DNA of 64,000 bases from Bradyrhizobium sp. ISRA464 (lineage in GTDB: Bacteria > Pseudomonadota > Alphaproteobacteria > Rhizobiales > Xanthobacteraceae), in assembly GCF_029910095.1 (NCBI RefSeq), contig NZ_CP094526.1, positions 7,502,001 to 7,566,000 on the forward strand. The letters run 5' to 3'. Below, piece after piece: positions 45,136-55,323 of this stretch; the stretch's first letter is position 1; every line of letters begins with the position of its first letter. Under the pieces are notes generated by a model. It made no database searches, was not told the origin of the DNA, and worked only from the letters and a program-made list of their open reading frames with translations. The position numbers and the translations under genes are program-made.

Positions 45136-45414
45136 TTCAACGCTCCAGCATGAAACTGGAGGAGTTCAGCTCCGCTACAGCCGCTTACGACAAGCGCTGC
45201 CTACTCTCTACGCACAGGGAGTCGTATGCATCTAGCTCCCAAGAGCTGTTTGCGTCCTGCTTCAGACGTGGAGGAGACGCACGAGATGCGCCAGGCCATC
45301 GTTAACGATGCCGGCAAAACCGAAGACAAAGATCGCGACCTTATGCATGGCCATGGCAGGACGCTCGGAATCGCCGACGACGAAGATCTGAACAGGGACG
45401 ATTGGGATCCGGCA

Positions 45415-45600
45415 ATGAAAGATGGCTTTGAAGGCAGGTGGTCATTGTCACAGGGGGCGGCCTCTCGCATCGGCGAGGCCATCGCGCGTTGCTTCACGGC
45501 CGAGAGCGGAATGGTCGTACTGCTCGCTCGCCAGCAAAGGCGCTCGAAAGGGTGGCTCGCCAGCTTTCGTCCGAACGTTCGGCCCGGCTGGACGTTCCGT
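45415..45600 (+). pseudogene. SDR N-terminal remnant with several frameshifts
   Basis: The cofactor-binding start of a short-chain dehydrogenase is readable only across frames: MKDGFEGR, then VVIVTG, then AASRIGEAIARCFTAESGMV and VVLLAR, then KALERVARQLSSE. At least three single-base shifts are needed and the rest of the enzyme is missing. Confidence 0.7.
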
Positions 45601-45767
45601 CGATTTATGCGAGTTCTGCCTTTACCAACGAGTGCTGGCTGGCAGGAGAAGAAACTCCCCTTCGGAGCCCTCACAATTCGTCACAGCTAACCGCCACCGG
45701 TAGGGGCACAAAATCGCAGGAGATCGTAGTTTGGCGGGCAAAATCGTAGGACCGGTAGCGGGGGAGC

Positions 45768-45905
45768 GACTCGAACCCCCGACCGTCTTTCGCTTTGAAG
45801 CTCCGACTTCGAAGAGCCGGCTGCGCCACCTTCGATGCCGACCAAAAATTCTTTGGAAATTGCCCCAGACTAAATCCCAGACTAAACGCAAATTTTAGTC
45901 TGGGG
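45768..45905 (-). other. Attachment-site-like module (tRNA T-arm plus 12-bp-period repeats)
   Basis: On the minus strand GGTTCGAGTC (complement of 45768-45777) looks like a tRNA T-loop inside a G5/C5-rich stem. About 90 bases upstream of it on that strand, TTTAGTCTGGG occurs twice with a 12-bp period (complement of 45864-45886), and a third, inverted copy lies at 45894-45905, making a perfect 12-bp inverted repeat. No complete tRNA could be folded. Confidence 0.4.
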
Positions 45906-46033
45906 CCATTTTAGGCCTGCTCAAGAAATCGCTGACCGAGCGGCAATCGAGTCGCCCCAAGGTCGTCCATTGGGAATTAGGTCTCTCCATCGGCATCGTG
46001 AAGGACCATGGATGGGGCACGCATGACACGAGC

Positions 46034-47464
46034 CTAGCATTACAGTTGCATCTTCCTGAAGGTTCTGAATCTATGGGCGACCATGATTCGGGATCTGATG
46101 ATTGGTGGCGCGTCGGTTGAGGATACGCTGACGCTGTGGGCTTCGTCGTTGCGAGATGCCAAGCAACGCATCCGTCCGCTGTTTACGCAAGAGCGGGTCG
46201 CGGCCTCGGCGGGGCAATTTCTCGACGGACTGTTGGGCAACGAGCCGCGCAAGACGGGTTGGATGCGGGCGGAAGCGGCTGGCGATCCAGGCCCGTGGCG
46301 CCAGCAGGCGATTCTGGGTCGGGGGCAGTGGGATGCCGACGCGCTGCGCGATATTGTACGTGAGTACGCGCTGGAAACGCTGGGTGACGAGGACGCGGTT
46401 CTGGTCATCGATGAGACCGGCTTTTTGAAACAGGGCAAGGCCTCGTGTGGGGTCGCGCGCCAGTACACTGGCTCGGCGGGCAAGATCACCAATTGCCAGA
46501 TCGGAGTGTTTGCCTCCTATGTGTCGCGGCATGGCCATGCCTTCATCGATCGGGCGCTCTACCTGCCAAAGGAATGGACGGACGAACCCGCTCGCCTGAA
46601 GGCCGCACATGTCCCGAGCGATGTGAGCTTTGCGACGAAGCCCCGGATCGCGCATCAAATGATCGCTCGCGCGATCGCCGCAAAGGTGCCGTTCTCGTTC
46701 ATAGCAGCGGACAGCGTGTATGGCACGGGAGCGATCGAAACCCTGCTGCGCAAGGCGGGCAAAGGCTATGTTCTGGGGGTTGCTTCCAATCACGTGTTCT
46801 ATTCCTGGGGCAAGCAGCAGCCTGTCGCCGGCACTGCCTCTACGATCGCGCAGAGCCTTCCCAAGAAGGCCTGGCGCCGCCTGCCGTCCGGCGAAGGAAC
46901 CAAAGGTCCGCGCTGGCACGACTGGGCCTATCTTGAGCTGGCCGATCTCGACGCCGGCGAATACAACGACGACCTTGCCGGGGAATGGACCCGAGGTCTT
47001 CTGATCCGCCGCAATATTGCCGACAACAGCTTAGCCTTCTTCTCCACATGGTGCCCCAAGGGCACGTCCATGCAGAAGCTGGTATCCGTGGAAGGCCATC
47101 GCTGGGCCATCGAAGACAGCTTCGAAACCGCCAAGAACGAGCTCGGTCTTGATCACAACGAAACCCGCTCCTGGCATGGCTGGCATCGCCATGTCTCACT
47201 GGTCATGCTTGCCTTCGCCACGATGGCCGTCATCCGTCATCGGGCCAACACCGGAGCATTGCTTAAAAAAACGCGACCGCGGCCCCGACCGAAGCATCGT
47301 TCTTGATCCGCTGGTCGATCCAGGAAATCCGCCGCATCGCCATGAAGCTCGCCCAGCGGCGCATCCCGCATGCCCACATCCTCGCATGGTCATCCTGGCG
47401 CAGGGCTCATCAAGCCAACGCGCGCAAAGCGCATCTCAAGCAAAAATTACAACTGTAATGCTAG
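46034..47464 (+). mobile_element. IS701-family element with target duplication
   Basis: Terminal inverted repeats CATTACAGTTG (from 46038) and CAACTGTAATG (to 47460) are flanked on both sides by CTAG (46034-46037, 47461-47464), the 4-bp target duplication of the YTAR type typical of IS701. Element length without duplications is 1,423 bp. The flanks rejoin as GAGC-CTAG-ACTT. It landed in a stretch with attachment-site-like sequences. Confidence 0.88.
46083..47458 (+). CDS. IS701-family DDE transposase, C-terminus in the -1 frame
   Basis: The main frame gives 407 residues with the DDE acids Asp110 (VLVIDETG), Asp210 (FIAADSVYG) and Glu344 (WAIEDSFETAKNELGLDH). At 47264-47270 there is a run of seven A. 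The 0 frame then reads ACGCGACCG... to a stop at 47306, while the -1 frame continues NATAAPTEASFLIRWSIQEI and MKLAQRRIPHAHILAW to a TAA at 47458, the usual C-terminus of this family. Either a base was lost from the A-run or ribosomes slip there. Confidence 0.85.
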
Positions 47465-47507
47465 ACTTAACCTCGCGGTAGATCTCTCCGATTTCGGGTC
47501 AGAGCCG

Positions 47508-47632
47508 GGTTCGATTCCGATCAGGCGATTGTGGAGTCTGGAAGGGCATAGGCGTGCCCGCGGCGAGAACCCTGCTGTTTTATTTTTATCGCCGAATACC
47601 GCGCGTCATCCTTGCTGGTATTTGTGCTGGTA
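47508..47632 (+). other. Attachment-site-like module A
   Basis: GGTTCGATTCCG (47508-47519), a tRNA T-arm-like sequence, is followed about 95 bases later by TGCTGGTA twice with a 12-bp period (47613-47620, 47625-47632). Such direct repeats beside tRNA 3' ends are where island integrases place their arm-binding domain. Confidence 0.42.
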
Positions 47633-47747
47633 TCGGCAGCAATCGACGATAAAAATGGGCTCAAATTCAAATAGTTATGGCTCTAGGCAATTGACGGCCA
47701 GGGGCACCACGAAAAAAACTATAATAGTAACAATAACTTAAGACGAT

Positions 47748-47846
47748 GGTTCGATTCCGGATTTCCCCGCAAAACTGTCGCGACGGATTGAAAATCCAAG
47801 CAAAAGCCCACTGCAGCGATCCACTCTGCTGGTATTTTTGCTGGTA
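47748..47846 (+). other. Attachment-site-like module B
   Basis: The same two parts as module A: GGTTCGATTCCG (47748-47759) and TGCTGGTA twice with a 12-bp period (47827-47834, 47839-47846). The sequence between differs from module A. No integrase gene lies in the window. Confidence 0.42.
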
Positions 47847-48095
47847 TCGCCAAGCCAAACGCGCGGCGGCGAATTTCGCTATTCCGAACGACGGAATCGA
47901 GCAGATGGCCCGCAAGAATGATGGCGCGGGTGCCAACCCAAAGCAGATCTGACTAATCTCGACTGCCGCAGCGCGACCGAAATTCGACATGGGCGACCGA
48001 CCGCTCGCGCTTTTCAGCTCGCGCACGAAGCTGATGCGGCATTGGGCTGATCGGATCAAACATCTGCCTACGTCTTTGACAGACGACTGAAGTAT

Positions 48096-48698
<603 letters not shown>

Positions 48699-48699
48699 G

Positions 48700-49401
48700 T
48701 TACTTGGTCTCCATCGGCGTGGCGTTGCGCCCGCGCAGCACGATATCGAAGCGGTAGCAGAGCGCCCATTCCGGCTTGGTGTTTTCGAGATCGAACGACG
48801 AGATCATCCGCGCCCGCGCCTTCTCATCGGTCACCGAATTGAAGATCGGATCGAACGGAAACAGCGGGTCGCCGGGAAAATACATCTGCGTGACCAGCCG
48901 CGAGACGAAGGAGGGGCCGAACACCGAGAAGTGGATATGGGCGGGCCGCCAGGCATTGTGGTGATTGCCCCAGGGATAGGCGCCGGGCTTGATGGTGATG
49001 AACTTATAGTAGCCCTTGGCGTCGCTCTGGGTTCGGCCGGCGCCGGTGAAGTTCGGATCGAGCGGCGCCGGATGCTGGTCGACGACATGGATGTAGCGGC
49101 CGCAGGCATTGGCCTGCCAGATCTCGACCAGCGTATTAGGCACGCCGCGGCCATCCTCGTCGAGAATGTAGCCGTGCACGATGATGCGCTCGCCGAGCGG
49201 CTCGTCCTTGGCCTGGATCGTGAGATCGTTGTCGTGCGCGCGTACCGTCTCGTGGCCATAGACCGGGCCGGTCAGTTCCGACAGCGTATGCCGCATCGGG
49301 ATCAGCGGCTTGGTCGGCGCGCGCTTGATCGCGCTCCGGTACGCGGGAGACAAATGCGCGGGGTGGATGCGATTCGAAGCGACCGGATAGATCAACGTCA
49401 T
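48700..49401 (-). CDS. pcaH: Protocatechuate 3,4-dioxygenase, beta subunit
   Basis: Protein of 233 residues with all four Fe(III) ligands in place: Tyr103 (GRYIH), Tyr142 (PGAYPWGNH), His155 and His157 (WRPAHIHFS), at a constant offset of five from the Pseudomonas numbering (108, 147, 160, 162). It forms the catalytic subunit with PcaG. Upstream in the same operon are genes for an enzyme that makes protocatechuate from 4-hydroxylaminobenzoate and a nitroreductase, so here PcaHG probably serves a nitroarene route. Confidence 0.96.
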   Translation of the reverse strand: MTLIYPVASNRIHPAHLSPAYRSAIKRAPTKPLIPMRHTLSELTGPVYGHETVRAHDNDLTIQAKDEPLGERIIVHGYILDEDGRGVPNTLVEIWQANACGRYIHVVDQHPAPLDPNFTGAGRTQSDAKGYYKFITIKPGAYPWGNHHNAWRPAHIHFSVFGPSFVSRLVTQMYFPGDPLFPFDPIFNSVTDEKARARMISSFDLENTKPEWALCYRFDIVLRGRNATPMETK

Positions 49402-49448
49402 GGGCTTTCTCCAGACCCCATTGCAGCCGTGGCCTGTGTCACCGCACG

Positions 49449-49988
49449 TCAGGCTGGCGCCTTGAAATCGTAGGAGATGCGGCCCGCCGGCAGATAAAAC
49501 AGGGCGATCACCGCGCCACCCCTGACCTCCGGATAATGCCGGCTGCCGGGATCCGGCGCCGTCCAGCCCGGCCCCTGCCAGCCCTGCAGCCCCTTCAGCT
49601 GCGCACCTTTGTCGAGGGGAACGACAAGGTTGAGCTCGCCATAGGGATGACCGTGATATTGCCCGCGCAGCACGTCATGATCGTCCTCGTCCTTGAAGCG
49701 GCGCGGATCGGCACTGTTCATGTAAACCGCGGTGATGCTGAACTGGAATGTTTCGGGGACCGGCTCAACGATGCGGCTGCGCCGATAGTTCGGGCCGTCC
49801 ACCTCCTGGTTCGCCGCCCACCCCTCCTCGACTCCCATTTTGATGAGACGAGCGAGATCCTGGTAGAGCGCGCTGTCCTCTCCATAAGTCTCGTTGAGCC
49901 ATCGCTCCATCGCCGCACTCGGCGTCATGTCCTTGACCTCGCGCAGAAACGGAATACTGCGTTCGATAAGCTGTTCACGGCTTCCCAT
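49449..49988 (-). CDS. pnbB: 4-hydroxylaminobenzoate lyase (DUF4863 family)
   Basis: Protein of 179 residues resembling PnbB: IERSIPFLREVKDMTPSAAM, ERWLNETYGEDSALYQDL, EVDGPNYRRSRIVEPVPETF and GQYHGHPYGELNLVVPLD. PnbB turns 4-hydroxylaminobenzoate into protocatechuate with release of ammonium, without oxygen. CAGGAG precedes the ATG. It lies between a nitroreductase gene and pcaHG, exactly the order of reactions for 4-nitrobenzoate. Identification rests on remembered family sequence and on context. Confidence 0.82.
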   Translation of the reverse strand: MGSREQLIERSIPFLREVKDMTPSAAMERWLNETYGEDSALYQDLARLIKMGVEEGWAANQEVDGPNYRRSRIVEPVPETFQFSITAVYMNSADPRRFKDEDDHDVLRGQYHGHPYGELNLVVPLDKGAQLKGLQGWQGPGWTAPDPGSRHYPEVRGGAVIALFYLPAGRISYDFKAPA

Positions 49989-50002
49989 GATTGTCTCCTG
50001 TT

Positions 50003-50731
50003 CTATTCCTCGAAACCCTTGAAGGAGGCGAACGCCTCCACATCTGCGCGGGGCATCAGCCGCTCCCTCGCCTGCTCCTTGGGGTGACCCATCGAAATCC
50101 CGCAGGCCACCATTTGCTCGGCAGGGATCGACAACAGCGGACGCAGTATTCGGTGGTACCTGGCGAAGGTTTCCTGCGGACAGGATTGCAGCCCTCGTCC
50201 CACCGCTGCCAGCATCACGTTCTGGATGAACATGCCGAGATCGAGCCAGCTTCCCATCGCCAGGCGGCGATCGATTGTAACGATCAATCCAACCGGTGCA
50301 CCGAAGAACGCGAAGTTCTTTGCGGTCTGCCTGCTCCTCGCCGCACCGTCGCTCTGCGCGATTCCGAGCGAGCCATAGAACAATCGCCCGAACTCCTGGC
50401 GACGACCAAGATACGGCTCGGGAAACTCGCTGGCGTAGTATTGATATTCGGAGACGTGCTCGTTCGGCTCCTTCTCATACGCGTGCAGAAGCGCAGCCGA
50501 CACCTCGGCCTTGGCGGCGCCCGCCAGCACGTAGACGTGCCAGGGCTGAATGTTTGCGCCACTCGGCGCAAACCGCGCCACGCGCAGGATTTGCTCGATG
50601 GTCGAGCGTGAGACCGGACTGCCGGAGAACTCACGGCACGAGAGACGGGCAGCGATCACTTCATCGATCGGATTGCGCGGAGCTCCACACGCCACGCCGC
50701 GGTCGATCACGGCTTCTCCACAAGCGGGCAT
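50003..50731 (-). CDS. pnbA: Nitroreductase, probable 4-nitrobenzoate reductase
   Basis: FMN-dependent nitroreductase of 242 residues: AARLSCREFSGSPVSRSTIE for FMN phosphate binding, RFAPSGANIQPWHVYVL, and the later GLQSCPQETFARYHRILR. The ATG lies inside the 3' end of the substrate-binding protein gene (25-base overlap). With the lyase gene directly after it, the likely reaction is reduction of 4-nitrobenzoate to 4-hydroxylaminobenzoate with NAD(P)H. Reduction of another nitroaromatic or of a quinone is possible. Confidence 0.8.
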   Translation of the reverse strand: MPACGEAVIDRGVACGAPRNPIDEVIAARLSCREFSGSPVSRSTIEQILRVARFAPSGANIQPWHVYVLAGAAKAEVSAALLHAYEKEPNEHVSEYQYYASEFPEPYLGRRQEFGRLFYGSLGIAQSDGAARSRQTAKNFAFFGAPVGLIVTIDRRLAMGSWLDLGMFIQNVMLAAVGRGLQSCPQETFARYHRILRPLLSIPAEQMVACGISMGHPKEQARERLMPRADVEAFASFKGFEE

Positions 50732-51933
50732 CCGCTGTCCTCCATCGGTCTGAAGGCCTCATCTCCCGGGATGGCGGCCAGCAGCTGGTAGTAGTCGAAC
50801 TGGTACTTCGACTCCTCCGGAGATTTGACGCGGAAGAGATACATGTCGCGGACCAGCCGGCCGTCCGGACGGATCTTGCCGTTACGGGTCATGAAATCGT
50901 TCACCGGCAATTCGCGCATCTTGGCAGCAACGGCCGGTCCGTCCAGCGTATTGGCGGCAGCGATCGCCTTGAGATAGTGCATGACCGCACCATAGGTGCC
51001 GGCATGGATCATGGTGGGCACCTTCTTGGTCTTTTCGATGAAGCGCTTCGACCACGCGCGCGTTTCATCATTGAGGTCCCAGTAGAACGCCGAACTGAGC
51101 ATCAGGCCTTGCGCGCTCTGCAGCCCGAGGCCGTGAATATCGGCGATGAAGACGATCAGGCCGGCAAGCTTTTGCCCGCGCGTCACGCCGAACTCGCCCG
51201 CCTGCTTCACCGCGTTGATGAAATCGCCGCCGGCGTCGGCGAGCGCGATCACGTCCGCTTTGGAGGCTTGCGCCTGCAGCAGGAACGACGAGAAATCGGG
51301 CGTATTGATTGGATGCTTGACCGCGCCGATGACCTTGCCGCCCATGGCATCCACCTTGCGGCTGTCGGCCTCGAGCTGCGCGCCGAGCGAATAATCGGCC
51401 GAAACGAAGAACCAGGACTTGGCGCCGAGGCGCGAAATCGCCTTCGTCGTCCCCTGCGACAGCGCATAGGTATCGTAGGTCCAATGGATGCCGGTCGGCG
51501 AGCACTCGTCGCCGGTCAATCGGGACGTCGCCGCGCCGGTGGCGAGAAACAGCTTCTTCTTGTCGCGCGTGATACCCTGCACTGCCAGCGCGACCGCAGA
51601 ATTCGGGACGTCGAGGATGGCCTCGACATTCTCGTTCTCCAGCCAACGCCGAGCAATCGCCGAGCCGATATCCGCCTTGTTCTGGTGATCGCCGGCGACG
51701 ATCTCGATCGGGCGTCCGAGCACCTTGCCCTTGAAATCGTCAACCGCCATCTGCGCCGCAACGACCGAACCCTGGCCGCCATTGTCGGCGTAGAGCGACG
51801 ACATGTCGGTCAGCACGCCGAGCCTGATCGGCCCGTTCTGTGCAATCGCCGACGTCGCCACCGTCACGAGTGTCAGAGCCAGTCCGAACGATTTATATGC
51901 GCCGCTTCGAGCCAATCTCACCCAGGCCTTCAT
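50707..51933 (-). CDS. ABC-type substrate-binding protein (aromatic/branched-chain type)
   Basis: Periplasmic binding protein of 408 residues, Peripla_BP_6 type. A signal peptide ends near TSAIA-QNG; then RLGVLTDMSSLYADNGGQGS, EIVAGDHQNKADIGSAIARR and CSPTGIHWTYDTYAL. The frame runs on to 53058 but ATG 51933 has GGAGGA and a proper signal sequence. First gene of the pnbA-pnbB-pcaHG operon, so it probably delivers the nitro- or hydroxybenzoate to an ABC permease encoded elsewhere. A deleted relative is at 35.0 kb. Confidence 0.88.
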   Translation of the reverse strand: MKAWVRLARSGAYKSFGLALTLVTVATSAIAQNGPIRLGVLTDMSSLYADNGGQGSVVAAQMAVDDFKGKVLGRPIEIVAGDHQNKADIGSAIARRWLENENVEAILDVPNSAVALAVQGITRDKKKLFLATGAATSRLTGDECSPTGIHWTYDTYALSQGTTKAISRLGAKSWFFVSADYSLGAQLEADSRKVDAMGGKVIGAVKHPINTPDFSSFLLQAQASKADVIALADAGGDFINAVKQAGEFGVTRGQKLAGLIVFIADIHGLGLQSAQGLMLSSAFYWDLNDETRAWSKRFIEKTKKVPTMIHAGTYGAVMHYLKAIAAANTLDGPAVAAKMRELPVNDFMTRNGKIRPDGRLVRDMYLFRVKSPEESKYQFDYYQLLAAIPGDEAFRPMEDSGCPLVEKP

Positions 51934-52164
51934 CGTTTTCCTCCTCCCAACCCCGTGGCGGTAATCTTGGCCAGAACGGCGCGTTGCGGAAGTGAAAGTC
52001 TTGCAGGGTGATCTTGAACCGGCTTCAGATGGCCGGTGGTGACGGCACGGCAATGCGCTGTTGTCGAATCCGATCAGTTGCATTCGGCGAACGCTTGGCC
52101 TTAACTGCACGCGATCGCCCAATCTTGCCAAGGCGCACGATCCGCACCAGACGAGACCCTCAGC

Positions 52165-53142
52165 GTGTCGGTTTCCTTCAAAACCCTGGACCTGAACCTG
52201 CTCAAGGTGTTCGACGCGGTCATGGAGGAGCGCAGCGTGCTGCGGGCCAGCCAGAAAGTCGCGCTGAGCCAGTCCGCCGTCAGCCACTCGCTCGCGCGGC
52301 TGCGCGAGATGCTGGATGACGAACTGTTCGTCCGCACTGCCACCGGCATGCAGCCGACGGCGCGCGCGTTGACGATGGCCCCGCAGGTTCGCCAGGCGCT
52401 GCGATCGCTGGAGGCTGCGGTCGAACTGCCGACCTTCGTTCCGGCGGTCTCGACCAAGCCGTTCACGCTCGCGGCCAACGATTTCACGACGATGGTGCTG
52501 GCGCCGCCGCTGTTGAAGATATTGAGCCGGGAGGCTCCGGCGATCGACCTCACGATCAAGCCGGTGACGCGGATCGATCTTGCCGAGCAGATCGACCTCG
52601 GCCGCATCGACGTCGCCATCGGCGTGTTCTCGTCGCCGCCGAACCGCCTTCGCACGGCACTGCTGTTCGAATATGACGACGTGTTGATCGTCGGCAGAAA
52701 GCGCAAGCTTGGCCGGCTCGACAAGGCAAAGCTTGCGACCTTGCCGCTGGTTGTTGTCTCCTTTGGCGGAGGGCAGGAAGGCGCGATCGGCGGCTACATC
52801 TCCGAACGCGGGCTCGCCAGACGTTCGGAGATGTACGACCGCCCCGCGCTTGAACGGGCGCTGTCCGACAGCGACCGGCCGCCGCGGATCGCGGTTTCGC
52901 TGCCGCATTTCCTTGCCTTGCCCGCGCTGCTGGTCGATTCCGAACTGGCGGCCATCGTTCCGCGGCCGCTGGCGCGCGTGCTCGAGCAAGCGCATGCGAT
53001 CACGACCCATGAACTGCCCTACAGCACGACGCCCGTGGAGGTGCGGATGCTGTGGCACGAACGCGTCGAGGACGAGCCGTCACACGAATGGCTGCACGAG
53101 GTGCTTCGGCGCGCGACCGAAGAACTCAGGCGCGGGCGTTAG
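52165..53142 (+). CDS. LysR-family regulator (NahR/PnbR-like)
   Basis: Regulator of 325 residues starting at GTG. The N-terminus TLDLNLLKVFDAVMEERSVL and SQSAVSHSLARLREMLDDELF is that of the NahR/LinR/NodD-like branch, which responds to aromatic effectors. The inducer domain contains RIDLAEQIDLGRIDVAIGVF. It is divergent from the substrate-binding protein gene with a 231-bp gap and is the obvious activator of the nitrobenzoate operon. Confidence 0.9.
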   Translation: MSVSFKTLDLNLLKVFDAVMEERSVLRASQKVALSQSAVSHSLARLREMLDDELFVRTATGMQPTARALTMAPQVRQALRSLEAAVELPTFVPAVSTKPFTLAANDFTTMVLAPPLLKILSREAPAIDLTIKPVTRIDLAEQIDLGRIDVAIGVFSSPPNRLRTALLFEYDDVLIVGRKRKLGRLDKAKLATLPLVVVSFGGGQEGAIGGYISERGLARRSEMYDRPALERALSDSDRPPRIAVSLPHFLALPALLVDSELAAIVPRPLARVLEQAHAITTHELPYSTTPVEVRMLWHERVEDEPSHEWLHEVLRRATEELRRGR

Positions 53143-53724
53143 TTTGCCGACTACACCTCAGCCGCAATCACCGGCCGGCGCTTTATCGCGCGGCCATGGT
53201 GCCCGAGCCAATGGCGCCGAGCTTGACTAGCCGATATCTATCGTTGCGGACAAAAGCGACTTCGAAACACCGCACGCTGCCGGAAACTCGAATTCCTGCA
53301 CGGATCAGTAGATAATTGATGAACAAGGGCGATCCAACGTCTCTCGCTCGGCGCGGAAACCCGTCGTAGTCCGGATGCGTGATTGGGCTTGCGACCCCGC
53401 CTTTGACGGTCCAGGAGGTCATTCAGCAGTTCGTTCGCATCAGTGAAGCGCCGCGCCATGGCTGCGAGTCGGATCAGTACTCGTAGCAGGGGGTCAGCCT
53501 GGTCCCTCAGAGGTGCGTCTTTCGGCATCGATGTTACGCAACGAACGCCTTGCGCTCGCGTGGCTTCGATTGCGAAGGATTTTCCAAGGCATCAATAACG
53601 ACCAGTTATCCAACTGATAACCACGCGTGGACTCTAACCCGCGCGGGCCCTCGCCCTAAACTGCCGCCATTAGCCGGAGCCGAATCCTTCGGCGAACGGG
53701 GGCGGCAGTATTTGGAGAACTTCG
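53143..53724. other. Spacer, no gene supported
   Basis: Two overlapping minus-strand frames (53183-53422 and 53238-53528, up to 96 codons) show no recognisable domain or ribosome site. The last 150 bases form the leader of the porin gene. Confidence 0.45.
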
Positions 53725-55323
53725 ATGACGTCGTTGAGGTCAGTTGGAATCGCCGCGCTCAGCGCAACGGCGTTATCCGCTGGTATGGGCCCGGCTTACG
53801 CGCAGTCCGCGGGGAACAACGAGGAGATCGCGGCGCTAAAGCAGCAGGTGCGCGTGATGGAGGAGAAGCTCAACAAGCTTCAGAAGCAAGGCAACGCCAA
53901 TGCCGTCGCCGCGGCCGCCGCGAACGCCAACGCGAGGGCAGCGGACGTAAAGGCCGCGCGGGTCGCAAGCAGCAATGCGGCTATGCCGCGCAAGGGGCCG
54001 GTCGCGCCCTCCAACGTCCTGATGACGATGCCGAACAACCGACCGACGATCTGCACCGCGGACAACGCGAATTGCATTGCCATTACCAGTCGCGTGCACT
54101 GGGACTTGGGCGGCTACGACTACCACCCCAACGCCGCCGCGACGTCGCCGCAGAAGCTCGACAGCGGCGAGAACTTGCGCCGCGCGCGCATTGGCATCGT
54201 CGGCAAGTTCTTCGGCGACTGGAACTACGCGCTCATTTACGACTTCGGAGGCACGTCCGACGGCTTTGGCGGCGCGGCGGCCGGCTCCCTACCGGGCGGC
54301 GGCGTGTCGGGCGTCGAGAATGCTTACCTGAGCTACACGGGCCTCAAGCCGTTCGGCGGTAAGATGGCCATCGAGGCCGGCATCATGGACGTTCCCTACA
54401 CGCTCGATGAAGCCACGAGCTCCAACGACATCCTGTTCATGGAGCGCTCGTCCGCCCAGGTCATCGCGGTCAACACAGCTGCCGGCGACTTCCGCTCCGC
54501 GGCTGGCACGCGCTGGTACAACGACGTGCTCTGGATCGGCGGTTATGTCACGGGCCCGTCGACCGGCGCGATCCATTCCGCCTCGAGCGGGTCGCCGGCC
54601 GGTACCTCCGAGCAATATGGCGCAGTCGGCCGCGTCGCGGGCCAAGTCGTCAGCGGCAAGGATTACTCGATCCATCTCGGTGCTGATGCGGAGTGGCTGA
54701 TCCAGCCGCCGCGCAATCCGGTCGCGAATACACAGACGCTCACGCTGAGCGATCGACCGGAATTGCGCCTCGATCCGACCACGCTGGTCTCCACCGGCGC
54801 GATCGCCAATGCGTCCGGCGCGCAGGTCTACAGCGTCGAAGCGGCGGCGACCTATGGACCTCTCATCCTGCAGGGCGAGTACTTCTGGTACAATGTCGAT
54901 CGCGGTGCGAACACCAGCATCCTGCCGACCGGCTTGCCGAGCGTGAAATTCCAGGGAGGCTATGCCCAGGCCGGCTACGTGCTGACGGGTGAGAGCCGGA
55001 CATACAACGCGGCGAGCGCCGCCTACAACGGTGTCAAGCCGGCGCATCCGTTCTCGCTCGACGGCGGCGGCTGGGGCGCGTGGGAGATCGCGGGACGCTT
55101 CTCGACGATCGACCTCAACGACCAGCTTGCAACCCGGACCGGCATCGCCGGTGGGCGGCAGACCGTCTACACACTTGCGCTCAACTGGTACGTCAACGGC
55201 AACGTCCGCTTCATGCTGGACTACTTGCACGGCGACATCACAAAGCAGATCAGCGCCGTCAATGGTGGCGACGCCGGCGCAAGATTCGACGCCGTGGCCA
55301 TGCGGACCCAAGTGACGTTCTAA
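53725..55323 (+). CDS. Outer-membrane porin, OprO/OprP-like with coiled coil
   Basis: Porin of 532 residues. A signal peptide ends at about GPAYA-QSA. Residues 32-60 form a coiled coil (EEIAALKQQVRVMEEKLNKL) that would extend into the periplasm, followed by an Ala-rich linker; the rest is a beta-barrel beginning RVHWDLGGYDYHPN and ending in the C-terminal Phe (RTQVTF) needed for outer-membrane insertion. This layout is the phosphate-selective porin O/P group. Being close to the nitrobenzoate operon, it may pass aromatic acids; this is inferred from position only. Confidence 0.88.
   Translation: MTSLRSVGIAALSATALSAGMGPAYAQSAGNNEEIAALKQQVRVMEEKLNKLQKQGNANAVAAAAANANARAADVKAARVASSNAAMPRKGPVAPSNVLMTMPNNRPTICTADNANCIAITSRVHWDLGGYDYHPNAAATSPQKLDSGENLRRARIGIVGKFFGDWNYALIYDFGGTSDGFGGAAAGSLPGGGVSGVENAYLSYTGLKPFGGKMAIEAGIMDVPYTLDEATSSNDILFMERSSAQVIAVNTAAGDFRSAAGTRWYNDVLWIGGYVTGPSTGAIHSASSGSPAGTSEQYGAVGRVAGQVVSGKDYSIHLGADAEWLIQPPRNPVANTQTLTLSDRPELRLDPTTLVSTGAIANASGAQVYSVEAAATYGPLILQGEYFWYNVDRGANTSILPTGLPSVKFQGGYAQAGYVLTGESRTYNAASAAYNGVKPAHPFSLDGGGWGAWEIAGRFSTIDLNDQLATRTGIAGGRQTVYTLALNWYVNGNVRFMLDYLHGDITKQISAVNGGDAGARFDAVAMRTQVTF

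Noticed and set aside
45754..45840. Possible complete tRNA gene on the minus strand
   Set aside because: The T-arm is convincing, but no matching acceptor, D-arm and anticodon stem could be paired; kept only as an attachment-site-like module.
47596..47850. TGCTGGTA repeats as a possible CRISPR array
   Set aside because: Only pairs of 8-bp repeats at a 12-bp period, with no spacers of constant length and no cas genes anywhere in the window.
51934..53058. Long minus-strand extension of the binding-protein frame opposite the LysR gene
   Set aside because: The part upstream of ATG 51933 is Arg-rich, lacks any domain and is the antisense of a clear LysR gene; the signal peptide and GGAGGA site fix the true start.
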